From NCBI GenBank assembly GCA_945947575.1, contig CAMEYM010000002.1:108175-172174 (forward strand): 64,000 nt of DNA, in the 5' to 3' direction. The DNA comes from Rhizobium sp. Q54. GTDB lineage: Bacteria > Pseudomonadota > Alphaproteobacteria > UBA2966 > CAIVPW01. Positions 37,077-45,679 of the stretch are shown here, one piece after another (within the stretch, counting starts at the first letter, position 1; the number at the start of each line of letters is the position of its first letter). The position numbers and the translations under genes were made by a program. Under the pieces are notes generated by a model. The model did no database searches. It was given only the letters and a program-made list of their open reading frames with translations, and was not told the DNA's origin.

Positions 37077-37991
37077 ATGGCCGCCGACTCCTTCCCGTTC
37101 ACCGTTGCCTATCTGGCGCCCGATGGCTTTGTCGCCGAGCTGCAGACCGAGCTTGGCGGCGCCGTGCGCGAAACGTACGGCCGGCTCGTGGTCGCGTACG
37201 GACCGGAGCAGCCCGTCGCGTGGGCCGCCAACGTGTGGCGCAATCCGGTCGTCACGCCGATCGTTTCGATCGGTGATGCGGCGAACAAGCTGCGCGCCAT
37301 CCAGCGCAATTGGGTTCTCTATTCGTGGGACCACCACCGCCGCGCTGCGTTGATCGCCGACAAGCTGCCGTCCGTTTCTGCCAAGCCGCTCGTGTTCGGC
37401 ACGCCGGCGCCGACTTCGCCGCTCGGCTCGTGGACGCTGGTGGCGCCGGACCTGATGCTGGCCTCGCCCGCATGCTCGAGCGCATTCCCGAACGGCGAGG
37501 TGCAGTTCGTCGAGGACAAGGAAGGCCCGCCCAATCGCGCCTATCTGAAGCTTTGGGAAGCGTTCACGTTGCTGGGCTCGCGGCCGCAACCGGGCGAACG
37601 GTGCGTGGACCTGGGGGCCAGTCCGGGCGGGTGGACCTGGGTCCTGCAGCATACGGGGGCCCAGGTGGTGAGCATCGACAAGGCGCCGCTCGCTCCCGAA
37701 ATCGCCGCTCTGCCGCGTGTCGAGACGCGGGTCGAAAGCGCCTTCGGCCTCGACCCGCGCGCGCTGGGTCCGGTCGATTGGCTATGCTCGGATATCGTCT
37801 GCTATCCCGAGCGCCTGCTCTCTCTGGTCCAGCGCTGGCTCGCCGCTGGCACCGTGAAACGGTTCGTCTGCACCCTGAAATTCCAAGGGGATACGGACTT
37901 CGCCGTCATGCAGCGGTTCGCCGCCATTCCCGGATCGCGCTTGATGCACCTGCACCACAACAAGCACGAACTGACCTGGATTCGGCTCTAG
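37077..37991 (+). CDS. RlmM-like 23S rRNA 2'-O-ribose methyltransferase
   Basis: A 304-residue protein with an N-terminal RNA-binding region and a C-terminal FtsJ-type domain. SAM binding is by CVDLGASPGGWTWVLQ. Asp lies in WLCSDIVCYPERL, Lys in CTLKFQGD and Glu in NKHELTW, completing the catalytic residues seen in RlmM, which methylates C2498 of 23S rRNA. KLWEAF also fits the family. It is shorter than E. coli RlmM and probably lacks part of the THUMP domain. It lies 69 bases after the DUF1800 gene. Confidence 0.85.
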   Translation: MAADSFPFTVAYLAPDGFVAELQTELGGAVRETYGRLVVAYGPEQPVAWAANVWRNPVVTPIVSIGDAANKLRAIQRNWVLYSWDHHRRAALIADKLPSVSAKPLVFGTPAPTSPLGSWTLVAPDLMLASPACSSAFPNGEVQFVEDKEGPPNRAYLKLWEAFTLLGSRPQPGERCVDLGASPGGWTWVLQHTGAQVVSIDKAPLAPEIAALPRVETRVESAFGLDPRALGPVDWLCSDIVCYPERLLSLVQRWLAAGTVKRFVCTLKFQGDTDFAVMQRFAAIPGSRLMHLHHNKHELTWIRL

Positions 37992-38270
37992 CTCCTTGCA
38001 CTTGCGCCGAGTGAACACCTGAGCCGGCCCCAAGCGGCCGCGTCACTTGCCCGGTAGTTGTGATAGTCCCCTCACCCTCGCGAGGGACGCCCCCTCTCCC
38101 CAACGCGCATTCCGTGACCCCCGGTCGAGCGCAAGCCAGGCCGCACCGGCGCCATACACTCTCGGTCACGACAAGAACGAACCAAGCAACAACAAGAATA
38201 TGCGGCACGAACGGTCCAACGCCTGCGACAGGCGGATCGTCCCCGCGCACGACAGGACAGGTGCGTAGCC
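37992..38270. other. Intergenic leader of the carrier-protein operon with a REP-like palindrome
   Basis: This 279-base gap holds no gene. At 38071-38086 it contains CTCACCCTCGCGAGGG, whose core CCCTCGCGAGGG is a perfect 12-base palindrome. A C-rich tail (CCCCCTCTCCCC) follows, so it resembles the REP-like elements near 1,265 and 12,840. A less GC-rich stretch (about 38,165-38,205, AACAAGAATATG) just upstream of the carrier protein could contain its promoter. Confidence 0.45.
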
Positions 38271-38561
38271 ATGCTCGCGACAAAGAAGCGCTCAGCTTCC
38301 ATGCCACCCAAGTTGCAGAAGATCCGGGAGTGGATCGCGACCAGCGCCGGGATCAGCCCGGACGATCTCTCGGCCGACACGCCGCTGGTTCAGGACCGCG
38401 TGCTGACTTCGATCATGATCCTCGATCTGCTCGGGATCATTGAGGAAGTTGCCGGCGCGCCGGTCGATCCCGGCGCCATCCGCGCCTCAGCGTTCCACGA
38501 TCTTGGCGCCATCGGCAGCCACTTCCTGGGCGTGCCGTTGGGGCACGGAGGGATTTCATGA
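38271..38561 (+). CDS. Acyl-carrier-protein-like carrier (phosphopantetheine attachment)
   Basis: A 96-residue protein with the four-helix carrier pattern: LQKIREWIATSAGISPDDLS, then DRVLTSIMILDLLGIIEEVAG and a C-terminal helix. Ser47 in LTS stands where ACPs carry the 4'-phosphopantetheine arm, although the usual D-S-L is L-T-S-I here. A start at Met11 is also possible. Its stop overlaps the ATG of the synthetase-like gene (ATGA), and a PPTase gene follows. It is therefore the probable carrier charged by the neighbouring ligase rather than the fatty-acid ACP. Confidence 0.88.
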   Translation: MLATKKRSASMPPKLQKIREWIATSAGISPDDLSADTPLVQDRVLTSIMILDLLGIIEEVAGAPVDPGAIRASAFHDLGAIGSHFLGVPLGHGGIS

Positions 38562-39448
38562 CTCCTTGCCCCGGCCACATGTGGGACGGCAGCCAGTCGT
38601 CGTTCACAGGCCCCGCGCTCGACCTCTACCGGCGACTCGACGCAATGTTCGTGCGCTTGGCCGACCGCATCGGCGCGCAAGACTATGCGTTCCCGACCAT
38701 GATCTCGGCCAAGACGCTGGCGAAGATGAACTACTTCACGTCGTTCCCGCATGCCGTCACCTTCGCCGTCGCATTGGATCGCGACGAGCAGAACCTCGAA
38801 CGCTTCCGCGCCGAAGCCGACCGCGACGCCGGAGCCGGCCGTGGCATCACCCTGACGGCGACGCAGCCGGTGCAGGAAGTGCTGACGCCGGCCGCCTGCT
38901 ACCATTTCTATCCGCTGTTCGCGAACCGCACGCTGAGCGCGCCGGCGTACCTGACGACGCGCGCGTCGTGCCACCGCCGCGAGACGCACTACGAGCCGCT
39001 GCGCCGCCAATGGTGCTTCGGCATGCGCGAGATCGTCGTCATCGGTACCGCCGCCGAGGCGCGCGCCTTCGCCGAACGCGCCAAGCACGAGGTGGCGACC
39101 ATGCTGGCCGCACTCGGGCTGTCAGCGACGCCGACCGTGGCGACCGACCCGTTCTTCAAGCCCGAACGCAACCCGCTGGCGATCATGCAGCGCCTGGATC
39201 CGGTGAAGACAGAGTTCGTGTTCGGAGGAGACCTCGCCGTAGCGTCGGTCAACCTGCACCACGATCACTTTGGTGGCACGTTCGGCATTGCGCGCGACGG
39301 CAAGCCCGCCCATACCGCCTGCCTCGCCTTCGGCATCGAGCGGTGGGTGCACATGATTTGCGCCCAGTACGGCAACAATCCGGCCGACTGGCCGCTGGCC
39401 GACGTCGAGACGCCTCCGGTGCGGAAGCGCGAGCGAGTCGACGCTTGA
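38558..39448 (+). CDS. Amino acid:[carrier protein] ligase (class II aminoacyl-tRNA synthetase-like)
   Basis: A 296-residue protein resembling the catalytic core of atypical seryl-tRNA synthetases without a tRNA-binding arm. Motif 2-like residues are in SCHRRETHYEPLRRQWCF and GMREIVVIG; motif 3 is CLAFGIERWVHMI. Cys114, Glu158 and Cys255 fit the Cys-Glu-Cys zinc site of this family. Known members (Bradyrhizobium, Agrobacterium) activate Gly or Ala with ATP and load it onto the phosphopantetheine of an adjacent small carrier protein, not onto tRNA. Here the carrier gene overlaps by four bases upstream and a PPTase follows seven bases downstream. The amino acid used cannot be read from the sequence. 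Confidence 0.88.
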   Translation: MTPCPGHMWDGSQSSFTGPALDLYRRLDAMFVRLADRIGAQDYAFPTMISAKTLAKMNYFTSFPHAVTFAVALDRDEQNLERFRAEADRDAGAGRGITLTATQPVQEVLTPAACYHFYPLFANRTLSAPAYLTTRASCHRRETHYEPLRRQWCFGMREIVVIGTAAEARAFAERAKHEVATMLAALGLSATPTVATDPFFKPERNPLAIMQRLDPVKTEFVFGGDLAVASVNLHHDHFGGTFGIARDGKPAHTACLAFGIERWVHMICAQYGNNPADWPLADVETPPVRKRERVDA

Positions 39449-39455
39449 GGATGTC

Positions 39456-40127
39456 ATGCACTTCACGCTCGCCCAAGCCACCGTCGACAGCGGCATCCCG
39501 AGCCGGATGGTCATCGACGACGTCAACATCGAGCTGATCGCCGCCGGACAGCCCGCACCCGTCCACGCCCTCAGCACCGGCGAGCGCACCGTCGCCGATC
39601 GCCTCGGCAAGGGCGCCCGCATCGAATTCCTGCGCGGGCGCGCCGCCCAGAATACCGCCCTCGCCGCCCTCTGCCTCGACACCGACACCAGCCTGGTGCG
39701 CATGCCGCACCGCAGCCATTCGCTCACCCACGCCGGCGACATCGCCGTGTCGGCGTACACGAGCGCCGAGCGCGTCCTCGGTATCGGCGTCGATTTCGAA
39801 CCGGACGCCAAGGTCAGCGCGGACCGCGCCCGCTTCTTCCTGACCCAGCGCGAGCTGGAGACCTGGCCCGACGTTCTGCAGCCCCATCACGCGCCCGACC
39901 TGCTGCGCCTGTGGACGGTGAAGGAGGCCTTGTACAAGGCCACCGCCGACAACGACGCGCTGACGGTACGCGACTTCACGGTGAACGAGCCGTGGGCGTG
40001 GAGCGGCATCGCCACGCTCGGTAGCCGCCCCGACGTAGCGCTGCGCTACGTCACGACGGTTGCACGCGGCGGCTACCTGACGGTCGCGGCGGTCCTTGCT
40101 CCACAGATGGCGGCGGCTGCGGCCTGA
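39456..40127 (+). CDS. Sfp-type 4'-phosphopantetheinyl transferase
   Basis: A 223-residue protein with the two PPTase signatures: ERVLGIGVDFEPDAK and DLLRLWTVKEALYKATADN, and SLTHAGDIAVSAYTS before them. It transfers phosphopantetheine from CoA to the Ser of carrier proteins. Its position, seven bases after the ligase stop, makes the carrier encoded two genes upstream its likely substrate. The N-terminal 90 residues are more divergent than in Sfp itself. It is the last gene of the three-gene cassette; treY starts 96 bases later on the same strand. Confidence 0.9.
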   Translation: MHFTLAQATVDSGIPSRMVIDDVNIELIAAGQPAPVHALSTGERTVADRLGKGARIEFLRGRAAQNTALAALCLDTDTSLVRMPHRSHSLTHAGDIAVSAYTSAERVLGIGVDFEPDAKVSADRARFFLTQRELETWPDVLQPHHAPDLLRLWTVKEALYKATADNDALTVRDFTVNEPWAWSGIATLGSRPDVALRYVTTVARGGYLTVAAVLAPQMAAAAA

Positions 40128-40223
40128 GGGCTGATTGCCGAGGCGGCAAGTCCCGATTGGGCAAGCGCCCTCTCCATTCTGCACCGCTCGGCGTCTGCCG
40201 CGCCTCCGTCATGCTGCGCCGCC

Positions 40224-42998
40224 ATGACGCCCCGCGCGACGTATCGCCTGCAGCTGCATAAGCACTTCGGCTTCGCCGCAGCGGCCGCTTTGGCGCCGCA
40301 CCTGGCGCGGCTCGGCATCAGCCATGTGTACTGCTCGCCGTACCTGAAGGCGCGGCCCGGCAGCACCCACGGCTACGACATCGTCGATCACGCCGCGCTC
40401 AATCCGGAACTCGGCTCGGACGACGACTTCGCCACGATGTGCGCGACATTTCGCGCGCACGGACTCGGTCAGATTCTCGACTTCGTGCCGAATCACATGG
40501 GCGTCGGCGGCGCCGACAATCCGATTTGGCTGGAAGTGCTCGAGTGGGGCCGCGAGTCCGCCTACGCGGGCTGGTTCGACGTCGACTGGGAGCCGGACCG
40601 CCACTACCTGCACGACAAGCTGCTGACGCCGCTGCTCGGCGAGCAGTACGGCGTCGAGCTCGAGGCGGGCAAGCTCGTGCTGCGCTTCGACGACATCGCC
40701 GGAGCGTTCGCGGTGTGGGCGTACGACGCGCACAAGTTGCCGGTCTCGCCGTTCGACTACGCCACCATCCTCGGTGACCACGATCCGGCCCTCGAGCGTA
40801 TCGCCGACGCCTTCGCCGATCTGGCCGGGTGGCGACCGGAGGTCGTTCGCCGCGCCGACGAGCTGAAGCGCGAGCTTGCCGTACTTGTGCACCGGATTGA
40901 CGGCGCCCGCGCGGCGGTCGATGAAGCGGTCGCCGCGCTGAACGGCATTCCCGGCGAGCCCGACACATTCGACTCGCTCGACGCACTGATCGCGCGCCAG
41001 TGGTGGCGGGTCGCGTCGTTTCGCGCCGCCGCGGACGACATCAACTATCGGCGCTTCTTCAACATCAACGAGCTCGCCGGCCTGCGCATCGAGCTGCCGG
41101 CGGTGTTCGACCACGCCCATAAGAAGGTTTCGGCCTTGCTGGCGGACGGAACGCTCGACGGCCTGCGCATCGACCACATCGATGGCCTGCTCGATCCTAA
41201 GGCGTACCTCACGCGCCTGCGCGGCGTCGCGCCCGAACCGAGATACATCGTCGTCGAGAAGATTCTCGCCCCGCACGAGTCCCTGCGCGAGGACTGGCCG
41301 GTGGACGGCACCACCGGCTACGAGTTCACCAACCAGGTGCTCGGGGTGCTGATCGACCCGTCCAGCGAGGCGGCGTTCTCGCGCACCTACGCGTCGTTCA
41401 CCGGACTCAGCCAGGCGTTCGCGGACATCGTGCGCGCCAGCAAGATCCGCATCATGGAGCACGAGATGGCGAGCGAGCTCAACGTGCTCGCCCGCGACGT
41501 CGCACGCGTTGCGCGCCAGAACCGCCGCACCGGCGATTTCACCCGCCACCTGCTGCACCGCGCCCTCAAGGAAGTCGTGGCCTGCTTCCCGGTCTACCGC
41601 ACCTATCGCGATACCAACGGGCCGCCCACGGACGCGGACCGGCGCGACATCGACTGGGCGGTTGCGCAAGCGCGCCGCTACGAGGACGCCCTCGATCCGG
41701 CGCTGTTCGACTTTCTGCATCAGGCGCTGTCGGGCGAGTTAGTGGCGCGACCGCATAGCGGGTTCCGCCATCACAGCGTGCTGCGCCTCGCCATGCGCCT
41801 GCAGCAGTACTGCGGGCCGGTGATGGCCAAGGGTCTCGAGGACACCGCGTTCTACCGCTACAACCGCTTCGTCGCCCTGAACGAGGTCGGTGGCAACCCC
41901 GCGCAATTCGGCACCTCGATCGCCACCTTCCACAAAGCCAACCGCACGCGGGCCCAGCGCTGGCCGCGCTCGATGCTGACGACGGCGACCCACGACACCA
42001 AGCGCGGCGAAGACACGCGCGCGCGCCTTGCGGCGCTGTCCGAGTTTCCCGACGAGTGGCAACAGCAGGTAACGACGTGGAGCCGCATCCTGCGGGCGCG
42101 TCTCGGCGACGTCGAAGGCCGCGCGCCGCCGGCCCACAACGACGAGTACCTGCTCTATCAGCTGCTGGTCGGCACCTGGCCGGTGGAGATGCTGGACGGG
42201 GAGCCCCTGCCCTCGCGGGCACTGGTCGAATACGCCGAGCGCATCAAGGGCGCCATGATCAAGTCGGTGCGCGAAGCCAAGGTGCACAGCACGTGGGCGT
42301 TGCAGAACAACGCGTACGAGACGGCGATGACCAACTTCGTCGATAGCGCGCTCGACGCGACCCTGTCGGCCGCGTTCTTTGCCGCGTTCGTGCCGTTCGC
42401 GACGCGCATCGCCCGTCTCGGCGCCCACAACAGCCTGATCCAGACCGTGCTCAAGCTGACCTCGCCCGGAGTTCCGGACATCTACCAGGGCGGCGAGCTG
42501 TGGGACTTGAACCTGGTCGATCCCGACAACCGGCGGCCGGTCGCCTTCGACCGCCATGCCGCGTTGGCGCGCGAGGTCGTGGACGAGCTCGAGGAGGACC
42601 GGCCCGCAGCTATGCGCCGCTACCTGCAGGACTGGAAGGATGGTCGCGCCAAGCTCGCCTTACTGGTCACCCTGCTCGGGTTTCGCACCGAGCATGCCCA
42701 CCTGTTCGACGGCGCGGGCTACGAGGGCCTGGCGGTCGAGGGCACAAACGCCGACCAGGTGTGCGCCTTCGCGCGCACCAACTCGGCCAGCAGCCTGGTG
42801 ACCGCGGTAGCGCGTTTCCCGCGACGGCTGCAGGACCAGGGCCTGTCGGCCGACACCTGGGTGCGCGTGCCCGCCGACCCGCGCCGACGCATCTGGCGCG
42901 ATCTTCTGAGCGGCGCCGAATTCTGCCCGCGCGACGACGGCTTGCGCGCCGCTGAATTGTTCGCTGCACTGCCGGCCGCTGTCCTGGTATCCCAGTGA
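40224..42998 (+). CDS. treY: Malto-oligosyltrehalose synthase
   Basis: A 924-residue GH13 enzyme. It begins ATYRLQLHKHFGFAAAAALA, continues LGISHVYCSPYLKARPGSTH and GQILDFVPNHMGVGG. The catalytic nucleophile is in LDGLRIDHIDGLLDP, the acid/base in VEKILAPHES, and the third carboxylate in TTATHDTKRGEDTRARL. It turns the reducing-end maltose unit of a malto-oligosaccharide into a trehalose unit. It overlaps treZ by four bases, so the two are made together. Trehalose is an osmotic and desiccation protectant. Confidence 0.97.
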   Translation: MTPRATYRLQLHKHFGFAAAAALAPHLARLGISHVYCSPYLKARPGSTHGYDIVDHAALNPELGSDDDFATMCATFRAHGLGQILDFVPNHMGVGGADNPIWLEVLEWGRESAYAGWFDVDWEPDRHYLHDKLLTPLLGEQYGVELEAGKLVLRFDDIAGAFAVWAYDAHKLPVSPFDYATILGDHDPALERIADAFADLAGWRPEVVRRADELKRELAVLVHRIDGARAAVDEAVAALNGIPGEPDTFDSLDALIARQWWRVASFRAAADDINYRRFFNINELAGLRIELPAVFDHAHKKVSALLADGTLDGLRIDHIDGLLDPKAYLTRLRGVAPEPRYIVVEKILAPHESLREDWPVDGTTGYEFTNQVLGVLIDPSSEAAFSRTYASFTGLSQAFADIVRASKIRIMEHEMASELNVLARDVARVARQNRRTGDFTRHLLHRALKEVVACFPVYRTYRDTNGPPTDADRRDIDWAVAQARRYEDALDPALFDFLHQALSGELVARPHSGFRHHSVLRLAMRLQQYCGPVMAKGLEDTAFYRYNRFVALNEVGGNPAQFGTSIATFHKANRTRAQRWPRSMLTTATHDTKRGEDTRARLAALSEFPDEWQQQVTTWSRILRARLGDVEGRAPPAHNDEYLLYQLLVGTWPVEMLDGEPLPSRALVEYAERIKGAMIKSVREAKVHSTWALQNNAYETAMTNFVDSALDATLSAAFFAAFVPFATRIARLGAHNSLIQTVLKLTSPGVPDIYQGGELWDLNLVDPDNRRPVAFDRHAALAREVVDELEEDRPAAMRRYLQDWKDGRAKLALLVTLLGFRTEHAHLFDGAGYEGLAVEGTNADQVCAFARTNSASSLVTAVARFPRRLQDQGLSADTWVRVPADPRRRIWRDLLSGAEFCPRDDGLRAAELFAALPAAVLVSQ

Positions 42999-44815
42999 AG
43001 ATGACGCCTGTGAGGGAATCGGTGCGTGCGCATCGCATGCCGTTCGGCGCGACCGTCGAGGACGGGCACGTGCGCTTCCGGCTGTGGGCGCCGGCGCTCG
43101 ATGCGCTGGCCATCGAGATTTCCGGCGTCGAGGGTCCGCTGCCGATGCAGCGCCTGGCCGATGGCTGGTTCGAGCTCGTCACCGACCGCGCACGGGCTGG
43201 CACGAACTATCGCTACCGCCTGCCCGACGGCCTGCGCGTGCCCGATCCCGCTTCCCGGCATCAGCCCGTCGATGTGCATGGGCCCAGCCAGGTGGTCGAC
43301 CCGAGCAAGTACCGCTGGCGCGACCACTACTGGCGCGGGCGGCCGTGGCACGAGGCGGTCGTCTATGAGCTGCATGTCGGCACATTCACGCCCGAAGGAA
43401 CGTTCGCGGCGATCATCGGCAAGCTCGACCACCTCGTCGCGCTGGGCGTCACCGCCATCGAGCTGATGCCTGTCGCCGAGTTCGCCGGAACGCGCAACTG
43501 GGGCTACGACGGCGTCCTGCCGTACGCGCCCGATCGCTCCTACGGGCAGCCGGACGACCTCAAGGACTTGGTGCAGGCGGCGCATGAGCGCGGCCTCATG
43601 GTGTTGCTCGACGTCGTCTACAACCACCTCGGCCCCGAGGGGAACTACCTGCACCGCTACGCGCCGCAGTTCTTCACCGAGCGCCATCACACGCCGTGGG
43701 GCGCCGCGATGAATTTCGACGGCAGCGACAGCGGCCCGGTGCGCGAGTTCTTTGCCCACAACGCGCTGTACTGGATCGAGGAGTTCCATCTCGACGACCT
43801 GCGCCTCGACGCCGTCCAAACGATCCTGGACGACTCGCCGCGCCACATCCTGGCCGAGATCGCCGAGCGCGTGCAAGCGGCGGTGCCGGAACGGACGGTT
43901 CACCTCGTCCTGGAGAACGGCGACAACGAGGCGGAATGGCTGGTGCGCTCCCGCACCGGGCATCCGCGCTGGTATGCGGCGCAGTGGAACGACGACGTGC
44001 ATCACACGCTGCACGTCGCGCTCACGGGCGAGCGCGGCGGCTACTACGCCGACTTCGGCGATACCACCAAGCTTGGCCGCTCGCTGGCCGAGGGCTTCGT
44101 TTTCCAGGGCGAGTTCGCCTCGTTCTGGAACGCGCGCCGTGGCGAGCCGTCGGCGCACCTGCCGCCGGGCGCCTTCGTTGCGTTCCTGCAGAACCACGAC
44201 CAGATCGGCAACCGCGCCTTCGGTGAGCGCATCCATCACATCGCCGCGCCGGAGGCGGTGCGCGCGGCGGCGGCGGTGTATCTGCTGCTGCCGCAGGTGC
44301 CGATGCTGTTCATGGGCGAAGAGTGGGCGGCACCGCAGCCGTTCCTGTTCTTCGCCGACTTCGCCGGCGACCTTGCCGAGGCGGTGCGCAATGGACGGCG
44401 CAACGAGTTCGCGCGCTTCGAGGAATTCGCCGACCCCGCCCGGCGCGCGCGCATTCCCGATCCGCTCGCCGAGCAGACCTACCTGCAGAGCAAGCTCGAC
44501 TGGGATGACCGCACCAAGACTCCCAACGACGCGTGGCTCGACTGGTACCGGCGCATCCTATTGGTGCGCGAGGTCAACCTGGTGCCGTTGCTGCCGCGCA
44601 TCAAGCAGGGAGGCGCTTTCGAGGTGAGCGGCGACGGCATCGTCCACGTGTGGTGGCGGTTCGGCGGCGGCACGCTCGACCTCGCCGCCAATCTGTCCGC
44701 CGAGGCGCGGCAAGGATTCCCGCCGCCGCGCGGCCAGGTGCTGTGGACGGAAGGCGAGATCAGCCCAACACAGGTCTCCGGCCCGTGGGCCGTGCGCTGG
44801 TCAATCGACGCCTAG
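42995..44815 (+). CDS. treZ: Malto-oligosyltrehalose trehalohydrolase
   Basis: A 606-residue GH13 enzyme starting at GTG 42995, overlapping the treY stop; ATG 43001 is an alternative. It has an N-terminal carbohydrate-module domain (MPFGATVEDGHVRFRLWAP), then WHEAVVYELHVGTFTPEGTF and GVTAIELMPVAEFAGTRNWG. The catalytic residues are the Asp in DDLRLDAVQTILDD, the Glu in HLVLENGDNEAEW and the Asp in FLQNHDQIGNRAF. It releases trehalose from the TreY product. The debranching gene treX/glgX often found with treYZ is not in this window. Confidence 0.97.
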   Translation: MKMTPVRESVRAHRMPFGATVEDGHVRFRLWAPALDALAIEISGVEGPLPMQRLADGWFELVTDRARAGTNYRYRLPDGLRVPDPASRHQPVDVHGPSQVVDPSKYRWRDHYWRGRPWHEAVVYELHVGTFTPEGTFAAIIGKLDHLVALGVTAIELMPVAEFAGTRNWGYDGVLPYAPDRSYGQPDDLKDLVQAAHERGLMVLLDVVYNHLGPEGNYLHRYAPQFFTERHHTPWGAAMNFDGSDSGPVREFFAHNALYWIEEFHLDDLRLDAVQTILDDSPRHILAEIAERVQAAVPERTVHLVLENGDNEAEWLVRSRTGHPRWYAAQWNDDVHHTLHVALTGERGGYYADFGDTTKLGRSLAEGFVFQGEFASFWNARRGEPSAHLPPGAFVAFLQNHDQIGNRAFGERIHHIAAPEAVRAAAAVYLLLPQVPMLFMGEEWAAPQPFLFFADFAGDLAEAVRNGRRNEFARFEEFADPARRARIPDPLAEQTYLQSKLDWDDRTKTPNDAWLDWYRRILLVREVNLVPLLPRIKQGGAFEVSGDGIVHVWWRFGGGTLDLAANLSAEARQGFPPPRGQVLWTEGEISPTQVSGPWAVRWSIDA

Positions 44816-44821
44816 CGCGGC

Positions 44822-45175
44822 CTAGTGGCCGCCGGCGCTCGGGTGCTGGAACATCTCCTCGCGCATGCCGGAGTCGTATTCGAGTCCTGCCTGCGTCAGG
44901 CTGATCGAGTACGGAAATTCGGAGACGGCGAGGCCCTTGCGCTCGAGCGCCTTCCATACCGCCTCGTTGGTGAGGCCGGTCGCGTCCTTGGACATGACGA
45001 CCGACTCGCCGACGTGGAAGTGGTTGCCGTGGATCACCGGGAACCGGACGACCTTGACGGCGCCGGTCAGCGCGTCCTTCTGAATGCAGTCCGGATCGCG
45101 GGCAAGCTCCTGCAGGAGCGCGAGCGTCTTGCGCTGGAGCGGGTTCAGGCCGAGGGGATTGCTCTTGGGCGGCAC
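44822..45175 (-). CDS. Hypothetical small soluble protein
   Basis: A 117-residue protein starting at GTG 45175 with AGGAT six bases upstream. It has a helical N-terminus (LNPLQRKTLALLQELARDPD), a middle region FPVIHGNHFHVGESVVMSKD rich in His, and a C-terminal His-rich end (SAGGH). I do not recognise a named family. It lies nine bases after the upstream hypothetical gene, forming a two-gene operon convergent with treZ. Confidence 0.65.
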   Translation of the reverse strand: MPPKSNPLGLNPLQRKTLALLQELARDPDCIQKDALTGAVKVVRFPVIHGNHFHVGESVVMSKDATGLTNEAVWKALERKGLAVSEFPYSISLTQAGLEYDSGMREEMFQHPSAGGH

Positions 45176-45184
45176 TGACGGATC

Positions 45185-45538
45185 CTACTTCTTAGCGCCG
45201 GAAAGCTCGATGTAGCCGCGCTCGAGGGCGTGGCGCAGAGCCGAGAATCCGTGCAGCGCCTCCTCGTAGGCCTCGCGCATCTGGCGCAGATCGAGGATGG
45301 CGGTCGGATCGAGTGCGCGGTCGCCGCTTTCTGCCGACAGCTTCAGCACTTCCTTGAGGTAGCGGGCACGCAGGCGCGACACGGTGATGGCGACACGCAG
45401 CACGTGTTCTTTGCTGATGCCGCCCGTGGCCGCGGCGATAGCAGTGCGATTCGATTCGCGAATCGCCTGCTCGAACTCCTGGAACATTCGGCGTCGAGTG
45501 CGGTCGTCCTCGAAGCCTTCGATTTCGTGTTCCGGCAT
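45185..45538 (-). CDS. Hypothetical helical protein
   Basis: ATG 45538, preceded by GGGGG, gives a 117-residue, highly charged, mostly helical protein (RRRMFQEFEQAIRESNRTAI, VSRLRARYLKEVLKLSAES). No signal peptide or membrane segment is seen. The frame upstream of 45538 in the track is not supported. The function is unknown. It is co-oriented with and upstream of the 117-residue gene at 44822. Confidence 0.65.
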   Translation of the reverse strand: MPEHEIEGFEDDRTRRRMFQEFEQAIRESNRTAIAAATGGISKEHVLRVAITVSRLRARYLKEVLKLSAESGDRALDPTAILDLRQMREAYEEALHGFSALRHALERGYIELSGAKK

Positions 45539-45679
45539 GCGTCCCCCGCAGGTTGCGACGGCGTAGGCGTCCGCGTCGGGGATAGGCGAAAAAGCGTGCC
45601 AACGCAAGCGATTGAACCGCCGGGGCCATCCGCCTACATCAAGAACAGCGGCCACGTCTGCGGCCCAGGGGGGATCGTC

